Source of the DNA: Bradyrhizobium sp. Ce-3
GTDB taxonomy: Bacteria > Pseudomonadota > Alphaproteobacteria > Rhizobiales > Xanthobacteraceae
Direction: 5' to 3'
DNA length: 64,000 nucleotides
Assembly: GCF_022835695.1 (NCBI RefSeq)
Contig: NZ_BQUV01000013.1
Span: 124,001 to 188,000, forward strand
In this document: positions 53,706 through 62,631 of the stretch, one piece after another
Numbering within the stretch: position 1 is the stretch's first letter
Layout of the letters: each line of letters begins with the position of its first letter
Made by a program: the position numbers and the translations under genes
Notes under the pieces: model-generated
Database searches by the model: none
What the model saw: the letters and a program-made list of their open reading frames with translations, nothing else
Told to the model about the DNA's origin: nothing

Positions 53706-55937
53706 ATGAAATTGAAGACGTTCGTTTCCGTGACGGCGGCGATGTCGCTCGTCGCATCGCTGGCGTGGGTCGCAGCTCCGGCACGCGCCGGCCAGGACGG
53801 CGACAATGATGATCGCGGTGGCGATTCCCGCGGTCATGATCAGGATCAAGACCACGATCATGACGGCGACCATCATGGCCGCAAGCCGCGCGTCGTAATG
53901 ATCTCGCTCGACGGCGCCAAGCCCGATTTCATCCAGAAGTTCATCGAGGAAGGTGTGCTGCCGCGCGACGGCGGGCTCGCCCGGCTCAGCCGGCGCGGCG
54001 CGGTGGCGCTGCAGAACGTGACGGCATCACCGTCGCTCACCGCGGTCTCTCACATCGCGATCGCGACCGGTTCGACGGCCGTTCATAACGATATCCCCTC
54101 CAACACGTTCGAACCGATCGTCGGTCCGATCTCCGGCAGCATCAGCGGCTTTGCGGCGCCGATCGGCGGCTACAATGAGAGCCCGCTCGGGCCGTCGGCA
54201 AACCCGACGGCGCAGCCTTTGTGGGTGCAGCTGCGCCAGCAGGGCAAGAAGGTCGTCACTGCGACCTGGCCCGGCGGCGACGGCGCCGACATCTCGATCA
54301 ACAAGACCGTGGTGCAGCCGGCGCAGCCGACCCGCGTCACCGACTTCACGGTGCCGTTCGGCGCGTTCGGTGGCATCGGCGCCCAGGGTTTCACGCTGTC
54401 GCGCAGCGACTTCACGGCCGATCCCGGCATCGTGGCGGCGCTGCAAGCCGCCGGCCATTTCTCGTTCAGCCCGGTGCTGGTGACCTCGGCACCGATCGAG
54501 ACGTTCTCGTGCTCGGCAGCCGCGACCGCAACTTGCACCAATGCGTCGACGCTCGACGTCAAATATTCGATCCGTGTCGCCGCGATCGACACCACCAATG
54601 ACCGCAAGGTGAACTACGACACGCTGGTGTTCTTCGACGAAAACCGCGGCATCACCTCAGGCCCGTTCCACGCCCCGTCGACCGGACCGGCCTATGTCAA
54701 GTTCGGCGGCGAAAACGCGCCGTTCTTCTTCGAAGGCAGCGGCGCCAAGGTCGGCGCCGCCTACTTCGTCTCGGCGCTGTCGCCCGATCTTTCAGTCGTG
54801 CGCTTTGCCCGCTACGGCGCCAACTACATTCCGCGCAACACGCCCGTGCTCGCCGATGTCGACGACATCAACAACAATATCGGGTTCTGGCGTCCGCAGG
54901 CCGACTTCCGCATTCCGGAGCGCCTGAGCCCGGGCTTCACCGGCTTCCCCGACGTCGAGATCGAGACGATGTTCGAGGACATGGTGAGAACCTTCGTGCG
55001 CTACCAGGCCAATATCGGCGAGCGCGCGATCAAGACCCATCCCGACGCCGACCTCGTGATGGTCTATATCGAGCAGCCCGACGGCTCCGAGCACCAGTTC
55101 CTGCTGACCGATCCCCGTCAGGGCACCAGCCCGACCGATCCGAATTCGATCGGGCCCAACCAGGATCAGGCCAAGGTCAAGCGCTACGCATCCTACATCC
55201 GCTTCGCCTACCAGACCGCCGACAAGGCGGTGAAGCAGATCGCCGACGCGGCGGGCCGTGACAGCAACGTCATCGTGGTGTCGGACCACGGCTTCGCGCC
55301 GTTCCACACCTCGGTCAATCTCACCAACATCCTGCGCAACGCCGGGATCGACACCAGCAAGGTCGGGATCCGCACCTCGGGCCCGGCCGCCGACATCTAC
55401 GTCAACCTGCAGAACCGCGAGCTAGGCGGCACCGTCGATCTCGCGACCTACCGTGCGCTGGTGGCACAGATCACCGACGCGGTGAAGAACGCGGTCGATC
55501 CCAATGCGCGCTTCAACTACTCGCTGAGGGATCAGCGCATCTTTACAGTCGTCGAAACCCGGCCGCTGCAATGCGACGCCGGAACCGGACAATGCATCAG
55601 CAAGACCATCGGCCAGGACTATGGCGACGTGTTCGCGCTGATGGCGCCCGGCTACAATTTCGACGGCATCCAGAACCCCGGCGTCGCGCGCCAGGGCGAT
55701 GCGCCGTTCAATTCGGCAACCACCGCATTGTCGATGCCGAACTTCTACGGCGCTCACGGTCACGACCCCGAGCTTCCGGTGATGAGCGCGACGTTCATCG
55801 CCGCCGGGCCGCAGATCCGCAGGGATACCGTGGTGCGGCGCATGCGCAATATCGACGTGGCGCCGACCATCATGCGGATCCTCGGCACAGCACCGCACAA
55901 GGTCGATGGCGAGGTGCTGAGCGAGGTCCTGCGCTAG
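53706..55937 (+). CDS. Secreted alkaline phosphatase superfamily (type I phosphodiesterase) protein
   Basis: The 743-residue protein has a signal peptide (MKLKTFVSVTAAMSLVASLAW..., cut near ARA), then a linker (about residues 29-59) very rich in Asp, His and Gly, then the phosphodiesterase/alkaline phosphatase domain: RVVMISLDGAKPDFI with the first metal Asp, SPSLTAVSHIAIATG with the nucleophile Thr or Ser region, YIEQPDGSEHQF and VIVVSDHGFAPFH with the second metal site. It probably hydrolyses phosphodiesters outside the cytoplasm. The Asp/His-rich linker may bind metal ions. Confidence 0.85.
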   Translation: MKLKTFVSVTAAMSLVASLAWVAAPARAGQDGDNDDRGGDSRGHDQDQDHDHDGDHHGRKPRVVMISLDGAKPDFIQKFIEEGVLPRDGGLARLSRRGAVALQNVTASPSLTAVSHIAIATGSTAVHNDIPSNTFEPIVGPISGSISGFAAPIGGYNESPLGPSANPTAQPLWVQLRQQGKKVVTATWPGGDGADISINKTVVQPAQPTRVTDFTVPFGAFGGIGAQGFTLSRSDFTADPGIVAALQAAGHFSFSPVLVTSAPIETFSCSAAATATCTNASTLDVKYSIRVAAIDTTNDRKVNYDTLVFFDENRGITSGPFHAPSTGPAYVKFGGENAPFFFEGSGAKVGAAYFVSALSPDLSVVRFARYGANYIPRNTPVLADVDDINNNIGFWRPQADFRIPERLSPGFTGFPDVEIETMFEDMVRTFVRYQANIGERAIKTHPDADLVMVYIEQPDGSEHQFLLTDPRQGTSPTDPNSIGPNQDQAKVKRYASYIRFAYQTADKAVKQIADAAGRDSNVIVVSDHGFAPFHTSVNLTNILRNAGIDTSKVGIRTSGPAADIYVNLQNRELGGTVDLATYRALVAQITDAVKNAVDPNARFNYSLRDQRIFTVVETRPLQCDAGTGQCISKTIGQDYGDVFALMAPGYNFDGIQNPGVARQGDAPFNSATTALSMPNFYGAHGHDPELPVMSATFIAAGPQIRRDTVVRRMRNIDVAPTIMRILGTAPHKVDGEVLSEVLR

Positions 55938-55938
55938 G

Positions 55939-55983
55939 GCACGGTCCGGAAACCTTGGAAGCGGTTTTCCGGAAAGACCGTGC
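55939..55983. repeat. Interspersed repeat, variant of AGCATGATCCGG family
   Basis: GCACGGTCCGGAAACCTTGG at the left and CCGGAAAGACCGTGC at the right form an inverted repeat with GAAGCGG inside. It directly follows the phosphoesterase stop. The changed ends (GCACGGTC in place of GCATGATC) are compensated in both arms, which points to selection for the hairpin. Confidence 0.75.
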
Positions 55984-56058
55984 TCAGAGAAGAACCGAGG
56001 CAAATGTCACGCGATGGACGCCAAGCCGGCGTCCATCGTTGTTGCTTCCATATCCGGC

Positions 56059-56463
56059 CTATGGCGATCCCGTCGTGGTCCCCAGCAACTGGCGGAGCGG
56101 ATTGAGCGGGCCGACCGGGATCAATTCAAAGCTCATCAGATGCGCCTGCCCCAGCGGCAATTTCTCCAGCATCTCATGGGCGGCCGCGGTGTCGGTCATG
56201 TTCAGGATGAACACCACGCCGGGACGTCCCTGCAGCGAGAACCACTGGTCGATCTTGCCATCCAGATGGAGCTTGACGGTCTCCCGAACCTCGGTCGGCA
56301 GGATCGCGCGCGCGGCCGCCGGGTCGACGCCCGGGTTCAAGGTCCCGATGGCAAGGATGTGCGTGGTCGGTATCGGGGGCGCGGCGGACTGCGCATGCCC
56401 CGCGCCGATTCCCATCAGGCAGATGACCAGCGCGGCGAGACCGCGTGCAAAGCCATACTTCAT
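56059..56463 (-). CDS. Secreted small protein, paralogue of the 56560 gene
   Basis: The 134-residue protein has a signal peptide (MKYGFARGLAALVICLMGIG..., cut after GHAQ) and a domain of about 95 residues with ILAIGTLNPG, LHLDGKIDQWFSLQGRPGVVFILNMTDTAAAHEMLEKLPL in segments. That domain aligns with the neighbouring cytoplasmic protein. The fold looks like the dimeric alpha-beta barrel of muconolactone isomerase or YCII proteins. GGGAGC precedes the ATG at 56463. No function is known. Confidence 0.7.
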   Translation of the reverse strand: MKYGFARGLAALVICLMGIGAGHAQSAAPPIPTTHILAIGTLNPGVDPAAARAILPTEVRETVKLHLDGKIDQWFSLQGRPGVVFILNMTDTAAAHEMLEKLPLGQAHLMSFELIPVGPLNPLRQLLGTTTGSP

Positions 56464-56559
56464 GTCGTGCTCCCTGTTCTTGTTCGGGCCCCGGTCCGGT
56501 GGCACCGGCGGCGAGGATGACGGATGTCGTCCCGCCGACGGTGTCACAAGTCTGCGCGG

Positions 56560-56847
56560 TTACTGGATCAAGAGTCCGAGCGGCGCGAGCGGACCGACCT
56601 GCATGAAGTCGTACTTGGCGTAACCGCCGGTCACGAGCGGCAGCGCTTCGATCGTCGCCTTGGCCTGCTCGACCGACTCGACGCTCATGAGGAAGATCAC
56701 GCCGGGCGCGTCCTGGCGAAACCAGAACTGCTCGATCTTGCCGTCGAGATAGTGCTTGAGCGTGGCCGGCACTTCGTTCGGCATGACCTGCTGCCGCTGC
56801 TCCGGCGTGAGGGGTTTGACGATTGATCCGATGGCCATGACTTTCAT
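56560..56847 (-). CDS. Small dimeric alpha-beta barrel-like protein
   Basis: The 95-residue protein reads MKVMAIGSIVKPLTPEQRQQ and later LKHYLDGKIEQFWFRQDAPG, VIFLMSVESVEQAKATIEAL and FMQVGPLAPLG. The spacing of strands and helices fits the muconolactone-isomerase/YCII-like fold. AGGAGAGC stands 6 nt before the ATG at 56847. It lies 96 nt upstream of a secreted paralogue on the same strand and is divergent from an AraC/GlxA-type regulator, which probably controls the pair. Confidence 0.7.
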   Translation of the reverse strand: MKVMAIGSIVKPLTPEQRQQVMPNEVPATLKHYLDGKIEQFWFRQDAPGVIFLMSVESVEQAKATIEALPLVTGGYAKYDFMQVGPLAPLGLLIQ

Positions 56848-56931
56848 GGGTGCTCTCCTGTCTTGGTGAGATCTCCGGAAATCCAGGCTAGCGGTCCGTC
56901 TCGACAATCGGCAGAGTCAGAAATGACATCT

Positions 56932-56950
56932 TTGGCATCAATCATGCCAA
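56932..56950. promoter_or_regulatory. Candidate operator 1 in the divergent GlxA region
   Basis: TTGGCAT (56932-56938) and ATGCCAA (56944-56950) are perfect 7-bp inverted arms with a 5-nt spacer, 85 nt upstream of the 56847 gene. It may be the binding site of the divergent regulator. Confidence 0.5.
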
Positions 56951-57077
56951 TCATTTCACTCGCGTTTCGTCGAAACCGACGTAATATCAGATTGATATCC
57001 GCTACATCCGGATCTCCACGCCGGTGCATTGCGATCACCGACGGCACAGCATTTAGCTCGACGCAGGTCGAGCCGGT

Positions 57078-57095
57078 ATTGTCGCAAACGACAAT
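57078..57095. promoter_or_regulatory. Candidate operator 2, just upstream of the GlxA-type gene
   Basis: ATTGTCG (57078-57084) and CGACAAT (57089-57095) are perfect 7-bp arms with a CAAA spacer, ending 18 nt before the ATG of the regulator. Its position suits self-repression. Confidence 0.5.
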
Positions 57096-57113
57096 CTTGG
57101 AGCCATTTGCGCC

Positions 57114-58079
57114 ATGCGGATTTCAATCCTCGCGCTCGAGGGATTGTGGGACACCGGGCTCACCGTCACACTCGATGCATTCAAGCTCGCCAACGGCTTC
57201 GCGGCCGCGCAGATGGGCGGGACGCCGCGCTTCGATGTCTCGATCGTCGGGGTGCGGAAGCGGGTTCGGTCCGGCCAGGGATTTGCGATCCCCGTGACGT
57301 CGATCACGCCTGGTGTGAAGCCGGACTGGGTGATCGTGCCGGCCCTGGCCACCGGCCGACCGGAGCAATTGCTGCCGGCGCTCGACCGCCGCGACGTCCG
57401 CCAGGCGACCGAGCAACTTCAAATGTGGTCCACGGCCGGCGCGCGGATCGCGGCGTCCTGCATCGGCACGTTCATACTGGCGGAGGCCGGGCTGCTCGAT
57501 CAGAAGGAAGCCACCACGACGTGGTGGCTCTCGCCGCTGTTTCGGCAGCGCTATCCGAATGTCCGGCTCGACGAGACCCGCATGCTGGTGACATCGGATC
57601 GCGTTGTCACCGCCGGCGCCGCGATGGGACATCTCGACCTTGCGCTCTGGTTCATCCGCCAGGCGAGCCCGGAGCTGGCCGCGCTCGTGTCACGCTATCT
57701 GCTGGCCGACCTGCGCACCTCGCAGGCGCCGTTCATCATCCCCAATCATCTTGCGCAGGCTGATCCGCTGATTCAGCGGTTTGAACGCTGGGCGCGTGCG
57801 CACCTGAAAGCGGGTTTCTCGCTACAGGAAGCCGCCGAGGCGCTGGCGACCAGCGCGCGCACCTTGCAGCGCCGCTGCGAGGCGGTGCTCGGCAAGTCGC
57901 CGCTGTCGTATTTCCAGGATCTGCGGGTCGAACGCGCGCAGTCGCTGCTCCACGGCAGCGGGCTCGACATCGACGCGATCGCCGCCGAGGTCGGCTATGT
58001 CGACGGCGCCACGCTGCGTACGCTGCTGCGCGAACGGCTTGGACGCGGCGTCCGCGAGCTGCGCGCCAATCTGCGCTGA
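57114..58079 (+). CDS. GlxA-family AraC-type transcriptional regulator
   Basis: The 321-residue protein has an N-terminal DJ-1/PfpI-like domain (residues 1-190; ILALEGLWDTGLTVTLDAF, then AASCIGTFILAEAGLLDQKEATTTWW in segments) and a C-terminal AraC HTH domain (about 215-315; SLQEAAEALATSARTLQRRCEAVLGKSPL, then VERAQSLLHGSGLDIDAIAAEVGY). The Cys in SCIG takes the nucleophile position of the DJ-1 fold. The divergent pair of small proteins is its probable target. The signal is unknown. Confidence 0.87.
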   Translation: MRISILALEGLWDTGLTVTLDAFKLANGFAAAQMGGTPRFDVSIVGVRKRVRSGQGFAIPVTSITPGVKPDWVIVPALATGRPEQLLPALDRRDVRQATEQLQMWSTAGARIAASCIGTFILAEAGLLDQKEATTTWWLSPLFRQRYPNVRLDETRMLVTSDRVVTAGAAMGHLDLALWFIRQASPELAALVSRYLLADLRTSQAPFIIPNHLAQADPLIQRFERWARAHLKAGFSLQEAAEALATSARTLQRRCEAVLGKSPLSYFQDLRVERAQSLLHGSGLDIDAIAAEVGYVDGATLRTLLRERLGRGVRELRANLR

Positions 58080-58210
58080 ATCGCCCGTCCGCAAACCTCG
58101 CGCATCCGGCCAAACGCCCTAGCCTTTCGCCCCGCGGCCAAGCTACATTCATTTGATCGCGCGGCAATGCGCGAAGGGAGCCAATCAAGGTGCCGAAGAG
58201 CACAGCCAGC

Positions 58211-58255
58211 GCATGATCCGGAAACGTGCGAAGCGGTTTTCCGGAATGATCATGC
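58211..58255. repeat. Interspersed repeat, AGCATGATCCGG family, containing the EamA start
   Basis: It begins GCATGATCCGGAAACGTGCG and ends CCGGAATGATCATGC. Both possible ATG starts of the downstream EamA frame (58246 and 58252) lie inside its right arm, so the repeat has become part of the coding sequence or of its start. Confidence 0.8.
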
Positions 58256-59229
58256 AAAAACAAGAGACGGGCGTCGTGACGGCTCCCGCGATCGCGCCTG
58301 CTTCGCCGACGTCAGCGCCCGGTGCGCATGGCTGGCGCGACTACGCGCTGCTGCTGGCGCTGGCCTGCTGCTGGAGCTCGACCTATCCGCTGACCAAGAT
58401 CGGCCTCGGCTCGATTCCGCCCGTCACCTTCATCTGAGCCCGCTCGCTGGTCGCGGCAGCCTTTCTGCTCATCGTGCTGCGGATCCGCGGCATCCGCATC
58501 CCGACCGACATCAAGGCCTGGAAGCTGTTCGCGTTCCAGCAGACCATCAACTCGACGATCCCGTTCCTGGTGATCACCTGGGCGCAGCTCTACGTGCCGG
58601 CGTCCAACACCGTGGTGCTGGCCTCGACGACGCCGATCTTCGCCTTTCTGATCACCTGGGCGATCACGCGGCACGAGCCGGCCTCGCTGCTCAAGCTGAT
58701 CGGCGCAATCCTCGGCCTCGCCGGAACGGTCGCGATCATCGGCCTCGGCGCGCTCTCGGGCTTCGGCAAGGAGATTGTCGCCGAGATCGCGATCCTGCTC
58801 GCCACCGTCTCGTTCGCCTGCGCCACGATCTTCGGGCTGAGACTGTCGGACTATGATCCGATGGTGGTCGCCGCCGGCTCGCTGCTGTTCGGCGGCACCG
58901 TGCTGCTGCCGGTCGCACTGATCGTCGACCATCCCTGGACGCTACACCCGACGCCGCAAGCGCTGGTCGCCACCGTCGTGATGGGCATCTTCTCCAGCGC
59001 GTTCGGCCTGATGCTGTTCTACATGTGCCTGACGCGGCTCGGCACGCTCACCACCAACGCGCAAGGTTATTTGCGGATTCCGATCGGCGTCGCGCTGTCG
59101 GTGATCCTGCTCGGGGAATCCGTGCCGTCGAACCTCGTGCTCGGGCTCGTCCTGGTGATGGCCGGCGTCGCCGCGATGACGGTGCCGACTGAAGCGGTCA
59201 AGCGCTGGCTGGGCCGGCTGCGGAGATAG
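58246..59229 (+). pseudogene. EamA/DMT-family transporter with in-frame stop
   Basis: The frame encodes an EamA (drug/metabolite) transporter with about ten membrane segments, but a TGA at 58435-58437 interrupts it after 63 codons, within IPPVTFI-stop-ARSLVAAAFLL. Downstream, the same frame continues intact for 264 codons (MLRIRGIRIPTD, ITWAQLYVPASNTVVLAS, GLAGTVAIIGL, YLRIPIGVALSVILLGE). One base change (for example from CGA or TGG) would explain it. It could be a recent null mutation, a sequencing error or, less likely, readthrough. Reinitiation at 58474 would lose the first two membrane segments. Confidence 0.8.
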
Positions 59230-59238
59230 ATGCCCGGC

Positions 59239-60216
59239 CTACTTCTTGTCGTCCGCCAGCAGCGTGCGGTATTTCGCGACGTCGCGGGTCACGAGCTGCT
59301 GCAGCACCTCCGGCGCGAGCTCGTCGGCGTCGGGTGCAACCGTCGACAGATCGACGAAGCGCTTCTTCACCGCCGCGCTCGCAACCGCGCTGCGCGCCGC
59401 GGCGTTCAGCTTGGCGATGATCTCGGGCGGGGTGCCCTTCGGCGCGAACAGCCCGTTCCAGCCCTGCGCCTCGAACTCGGGCAGTCCGGCCTCGGCCGAG
59501 GTCGGCAGCTCCGGCAGCGAGCCGAGCCGCACCGTCGAGCCGACCACGACCGCTTTCACCAGCTTGTCGTCGATCGCCTGCGACACCGAGGCGGCGGCAT
59601 CGCAGACGCCGTCGATCTGGCTGCCGATCGCATCCGTCAGCGCGAGGGCCGCGCCGCGATAGCCGACCAGCTGCACGTCGATCCCGGCGGCATGCACGAA
59701 GCTCTTGCAGATCAGGTAATTCGACGAGCCGACGCCGGCATGGCCGAGATTGACCTTGCCCGGATTCTTCCTGGCGTAGTCGATGAACTCTTTCAGATCC
59801 TTGGCCGGAAAATCCTTGCGCAGCGCGACGATGCCGAAGGTTTTTGCCACGACGGCGATCGGTGCGAATGAGTCAGGCGTGAACGCCAGCTTCGGATAGA
59901 TGGTGTACGTCGCCGCATTGGTGCCTGCGTTGCCGATCGCAATGGTGTAACCGTCCGGCTCCGCACGCGCGGCACGGGTCAGCGCGGTCGAGCCGCCGGC
60001 GCCGCCGACATTCTCGATGATGATGCTCTGGCCGAGCGCTGCGGCCATCTGGTCGGCGACCGCGCGGGCAATCACGTCGGAGGTGCCGCCGGCCGTGAAC
60101 GGCACGATCATCGTGATCGGACGCTTCGGGAAGTCGAGCTTCGAGGGATCCTGGGCGTGCGCCGCCGTCGCAAGCAGCAGCGCGGCTGCCGCTGCGGCAA
60201 AGCACCTTCCAAACAT
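59239..60216 (-). CDS. Tripartite tricarboxylate transporter (Bug family) substrate-binding protein
   Basis: The 325-residue protein has a signal peptide (MFGRCFAAAAAALLLATAAH..., cut after HAQ) and the Bug/TctC pattern: FPKRPITMIVPFTAGGTSDVIARAVADQM in segments, ENVGGAGGSTA, NLGHAGVGSSN and GWNGLFAPKGTP. It binds a carboxylate in the periplasm. The membrane TctAB partners are not in the window; orphan Bug proteins are common in this group. It lies 5 nt after purQ on the same strand, so it may be read from the purine operon. Confidence 0.88.
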   Translation of the reverse strand: MFGRCFAAAAAALLLATAAHAQDPSKLDFPKRPITMIVPFTAGGTSDVIARAVADQMAAALGQSIIIENVGGAGGSTALTRAARAEPDGYTIAIGNAGTNAATYTIYPKLAFTPDSFAPIAVVAKTFGIVALRKDFPAKDLKEFIDYARKNPGKVNLGHAGVGSSNYLICKSFVHAAGIDVQLVGYRGAALALTDAIGSQIDGVCDAAASVSQAIDDKLVKAVVVGSTVRLGSLPELPTSAEAGLPEFEAQGWNGLFAPKGTPPEIIAKLNAAARSAVASAAVKKRFVDLSTVAPDADELAPEVLQQLVTRDVAKYRTLLADDKK

Positions 60217-60221
60217 GACGG

Positions 60222-60923
60222 TTACGCCGCCTTTTCGAACTGCTGGACCAGCCCTGCGAACAGGCCGCGGCCGTCGGTGCAGCCCATGATCTCTTCGACG
60301 TGGTTTTCCGGATGCGGCATCATGCCGAGCACGTTGCCGCGCTCGTTGACGATGCCGGCGATCGAATGCGCGGCGCCGTTGAAGTTGGAGGCCTCGTCCA
60401 CCACGCCTTCCGGAGAGCAATAGCGATAGAGCACCCGCCCGTCGCCCTCGAGCCGCTTCAGCGTCTCCTCGTCCGCCTCGTAATTGCCCTCGCCATGCGC
60501 CACTGGCACGCGGATCACCTGGCCGGCATTGTAGCCGCGGGTGAACGGCGTGTCGGAACGCTCGACCTTCATATGCACGTCGCGGCAGACGAATTTCAGC
60601 TGTGCATTGCGCATCAGCACGCCCGGCAACAGCCCGGATTCGCAGAGGATCTGGAAACCGTTGCAGACGCCGAGCACGAGGCCGCCCGAGGCTGCGAAGT
60701 CGCGCACCGCGTCCATCACGGGCGCGCGGGCCGCGATCGCGCCGCAGCGCAGGTAATCGCCGTAGGAGAAGCCGCCGGGCACCACCACGAGGTCGGTACC
60801 CTTGGGCAGCGAGGTCTCGGCGTGCCAGACCATCGCGGTCTCATTGCCGGATGCGAGCTTGAGCGCGCGCGCCATATCGCGCTCGCGGTTGATACCGGGG
60901 AAGACGAGGACGGCTGATTTCAT
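60222..60923 (-). CDS. purQ: Phosphoribosylformylglycinamidine synthase I, PurQ
   Basis: The 233-residue protein is a class I glutamine amidotransferase: [37 protein letters not shown], the nucleophile elbow [13 protein letters not shown] with Cys87, and the His-Glu pair in [10 protein letters not shown]. It supplies ammonia from glutamine to PurL. It follows purS after 11 nt on the same strand. Confidence 0.95.
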   Translation of the reverse strand: MKSAVLVFPGINRERDMARALKLASGNETAMVWHAETSLPKGTDLVVVPGGFSYGDYLRCGAIAARAPVMDAVRDFAASGGLVLGVCNGFQILCESGLLPGVLMRNAQLKFVCRDVHMKVERSDTPFTRGYNAGQVIRVPVAHGEGNYEADEETLKRLEGDGRVLYRYCSPEGVVDEASNFNGAAHSIAGIVNERGNVLGMMPHPENHVEEIMGCTDGRGLFAGLVQQFEKAA

Positions 60924-60934
60924 TGCGATGCGGC

Positions 60935-61174
60935 CTAGAGCAGTTCGACCCGATAGTTTTCGATCACCGTATTCGCCAACAGCTTGTCGGCGGCGGCTTT
61001 CAGCGCAGCCTCGGCCTTGGCCTTGTCGGTCGCGGCGAGCTCGATGTCGAACACCTTGCCCTGGCGGACGCTGGCGACGCCGTCGACGCCGAGCGATTTC
61101 AGCGCGCCCTCGATCGCCTTGCCCTGCGGATCGAGGATGCCCGACTTCAATGTCACAGTTACACGTGCCTTCAC
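60935..61174 (-). CDS. purS: Phosphoribosylformylglycinamidine synthase subunit PurS
   Basis: The 79-residue protein reads [20 protein letters not shown] and has [23 protein letters not shown], the PurS fold. PurS joins PurL and PurQ in a complex. It lies between purC and purQ, as is usual. Confidence 0.94.
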   Translation of the reverse strand: MKARVTVTLKSGILDPQGKAIEGALKSLGVDGVASVRQGKVFDIELAATDKAKAEAALKAAADKLLANTVIENYRVELL

Positions 61175-61189
61175 GGTCGCCCCTTCAGC

Positions 61190-61957
61190 TTAGCTCTTCA
61201 CCAGCACCGGGCCGCTGCCGGCCGGCCGCTCGTTCTCGATCAGAATGCCGAGCCGCTTCGCGACCTCGGTATAGGCCTCGAGCAGGCCGCCGAGATCCCT
61301 GCGGAAACGATCCTTGTCGAGCTTCTCGTTCGACTTGATGTCCCACAGCCGGCAGGAGTCCGGTGAGATCTCGTCGGCGACGATGATCCGCATCATCTCG
61401 TTCTCGAACAGCCGCCCGCACTCCATCTTGAAGTCGACGAGGCGGATGCCGATGCCGAGGAAGAGGCCGGTCAGGAAGTCGTTGACGCGGATGGCCAGCG
61501 CCATGATGTCGTCGATCTCCTGCGGCGTGGCCCAGCCGAAGGCGGTGATGTGCTCTTCCGACACCATGGGGTCGTTGAGCTGGTCGTTCTTGTAGTAGAA
61601 CTCGATGATCGAGCGCGGCAGCTGGGTGCCCTCCTCGATCCCGAGCCGCTGCGACAGCGAGCCGGCGGCGACGTTCCGCACCACCACCTCGAGCGGCACG
61701 ATCTCGACCTCGCGAATCAGCTGCTCGCGCATGTTGAGGCGGCGGATGAAGTGGGTCGGCACCCCGATGTCGTTGAGGTGCTGAAACAGGTACTCCGAAA
61801 TCCGGTTGTTGAGGACGCCCTTGCCCTCGATCACCTGGTGTTTCTTGGCGTTGAACGCGGTCGCGTCGTCCTTGAAGTGCTGGATCAGGGTTCCCGGCTC
61901 GGGGCCTTCATAAAGCACCTTGGCCTTGCCTTCATAGATACGGCGTCGACGGCTCAT
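61190..61957 (-). CDS. purC: SAICAR synthetase PurC
   Basis: The 255-residue protein shows [15 protein letters not shown] near residues 7-21, [44 protein letters not shown] and DFKMECGR, the PurC blocks. It joins aspartate to carboxyaminoimidazole ribotide. I chose [13 protein letters not shown] at 61957; the frame is open 23 codons further. It is first of purC-purS-purQ. Confidence 0.95.
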   Translation of the reverse strand: MSRRRRIYEGKAKVLYEGPEPGTLIQHFKDDATAFNAKKHQVIEGKGVLNNRISEYLFQHLNDIGVPTHFIRRLNMREQLIREVEIVPLEVVVRNVAAGSLSQRLGIEEGTQLPRSIIEFYYKNDQLNDPMVSEEHITAFGWATPQEIDDIMALAIRVNDFLTGLFLGIGIRLVDFKMECGRLFENEMMRIIVADEISPDSCRLWDIKSNEKLDKDRFRRDLGGLLEAYTEVAKRLGILIENERPAGSGPVLVKS

Positions 61958-62307
61958 TGGGATGTACCGTGTTTTGTTGAAATCCATGGATTTGGGTGCT
62001 CCGGATGACTTGGGGTTACGACCCACGACGGAGCTGCCGCGGAGGCCTGGAACCTGGGCAATCCAACTGGAAACAGAACAAGAACCATGCCTGTTGGCAA
62101 CCTATCCGATTGGCCCATCCAGCACAATCGATAGTGCCCCCTTCAGGGCACTTATACCGCCCTATCAAAAAGGCCCGATTCCGCCTGTTTTGCCTGCGGC
62201 TTAACGGCTCGTTGTCTTGCCGATTCCTCCCACCTATTTAGGCAGGCATCGGGGCTGCCGCAACGCGCGAACGCCCTTCATTCAGCAAGGGAACTGGAAC
62301 TTCAGCC
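61958..62307. other. 350-bp region between purC and the divergent DUF1476 gene
   Basis: It must hold both promoters. There is a perfect stem AGTGCCC (62133-62139) / GGGCACT (62146-62152), which may be an operator or leader hairpin for either side. I see no gene in it. Confidence 0.5.
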
Positions 62308-62631
62308 ATGAACGAATTCAACAAGCGCGAGGAAGGTTTCGAGAAGAAGTTCGCCCTCGACGAGGAACAGAAGTTCAAGGCTGAAGCCCGCCGCAACAAG
62401 CTGCTCGGACTGTGGGCGGCCGAGAAGGTCGGCATCACGGACGACGCCGCCAGCGCCTATGCCAAGGAAGTGGTGGCGGCCGACTTCGAGGAAGCCGGCG
62501 ACAATGACGTGCTGCACAAGGTCCTGAGGGACCTCACCGCCAAGGGCCAGGCTGTCACCGAGCGCGACGTCCGCGCCAAGATGGATGAGCTGCTGGCCGT
62601 TGCCACGGCGCAGGTGAAGGCCGGAACCTAA
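62308..62631 (+). CDS. DUF1476 protein, F1-ATPase inhibitor zeta subunit
   Basis: The 107-residue helical protein starts MNEFNKREEGFEKKFALDEE and continues KFKAEARRNKLLGLWAAEKVG, with VVAADFEEAGDNDVLHKVLRDL later. This is the alphaproteobacterial DUF1476 family, whose Paracoccus member is the zeta inhibitor of F1-ATPase; the N-terminal segment is the inhibitory part. It is divergent from purC, a neighbourhood I recall from other Rhizobiales. Confidence 0.9.
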   Translation: MNEFNKREEGFEKKFALDEEQKFKAEARRNKLLGLWAAEKVGITDDAASAYAKEVVAADFEEAGDNDVLHKVLRDLTAKGQAVTERDVRAKMDELLAVATAQVKAGT

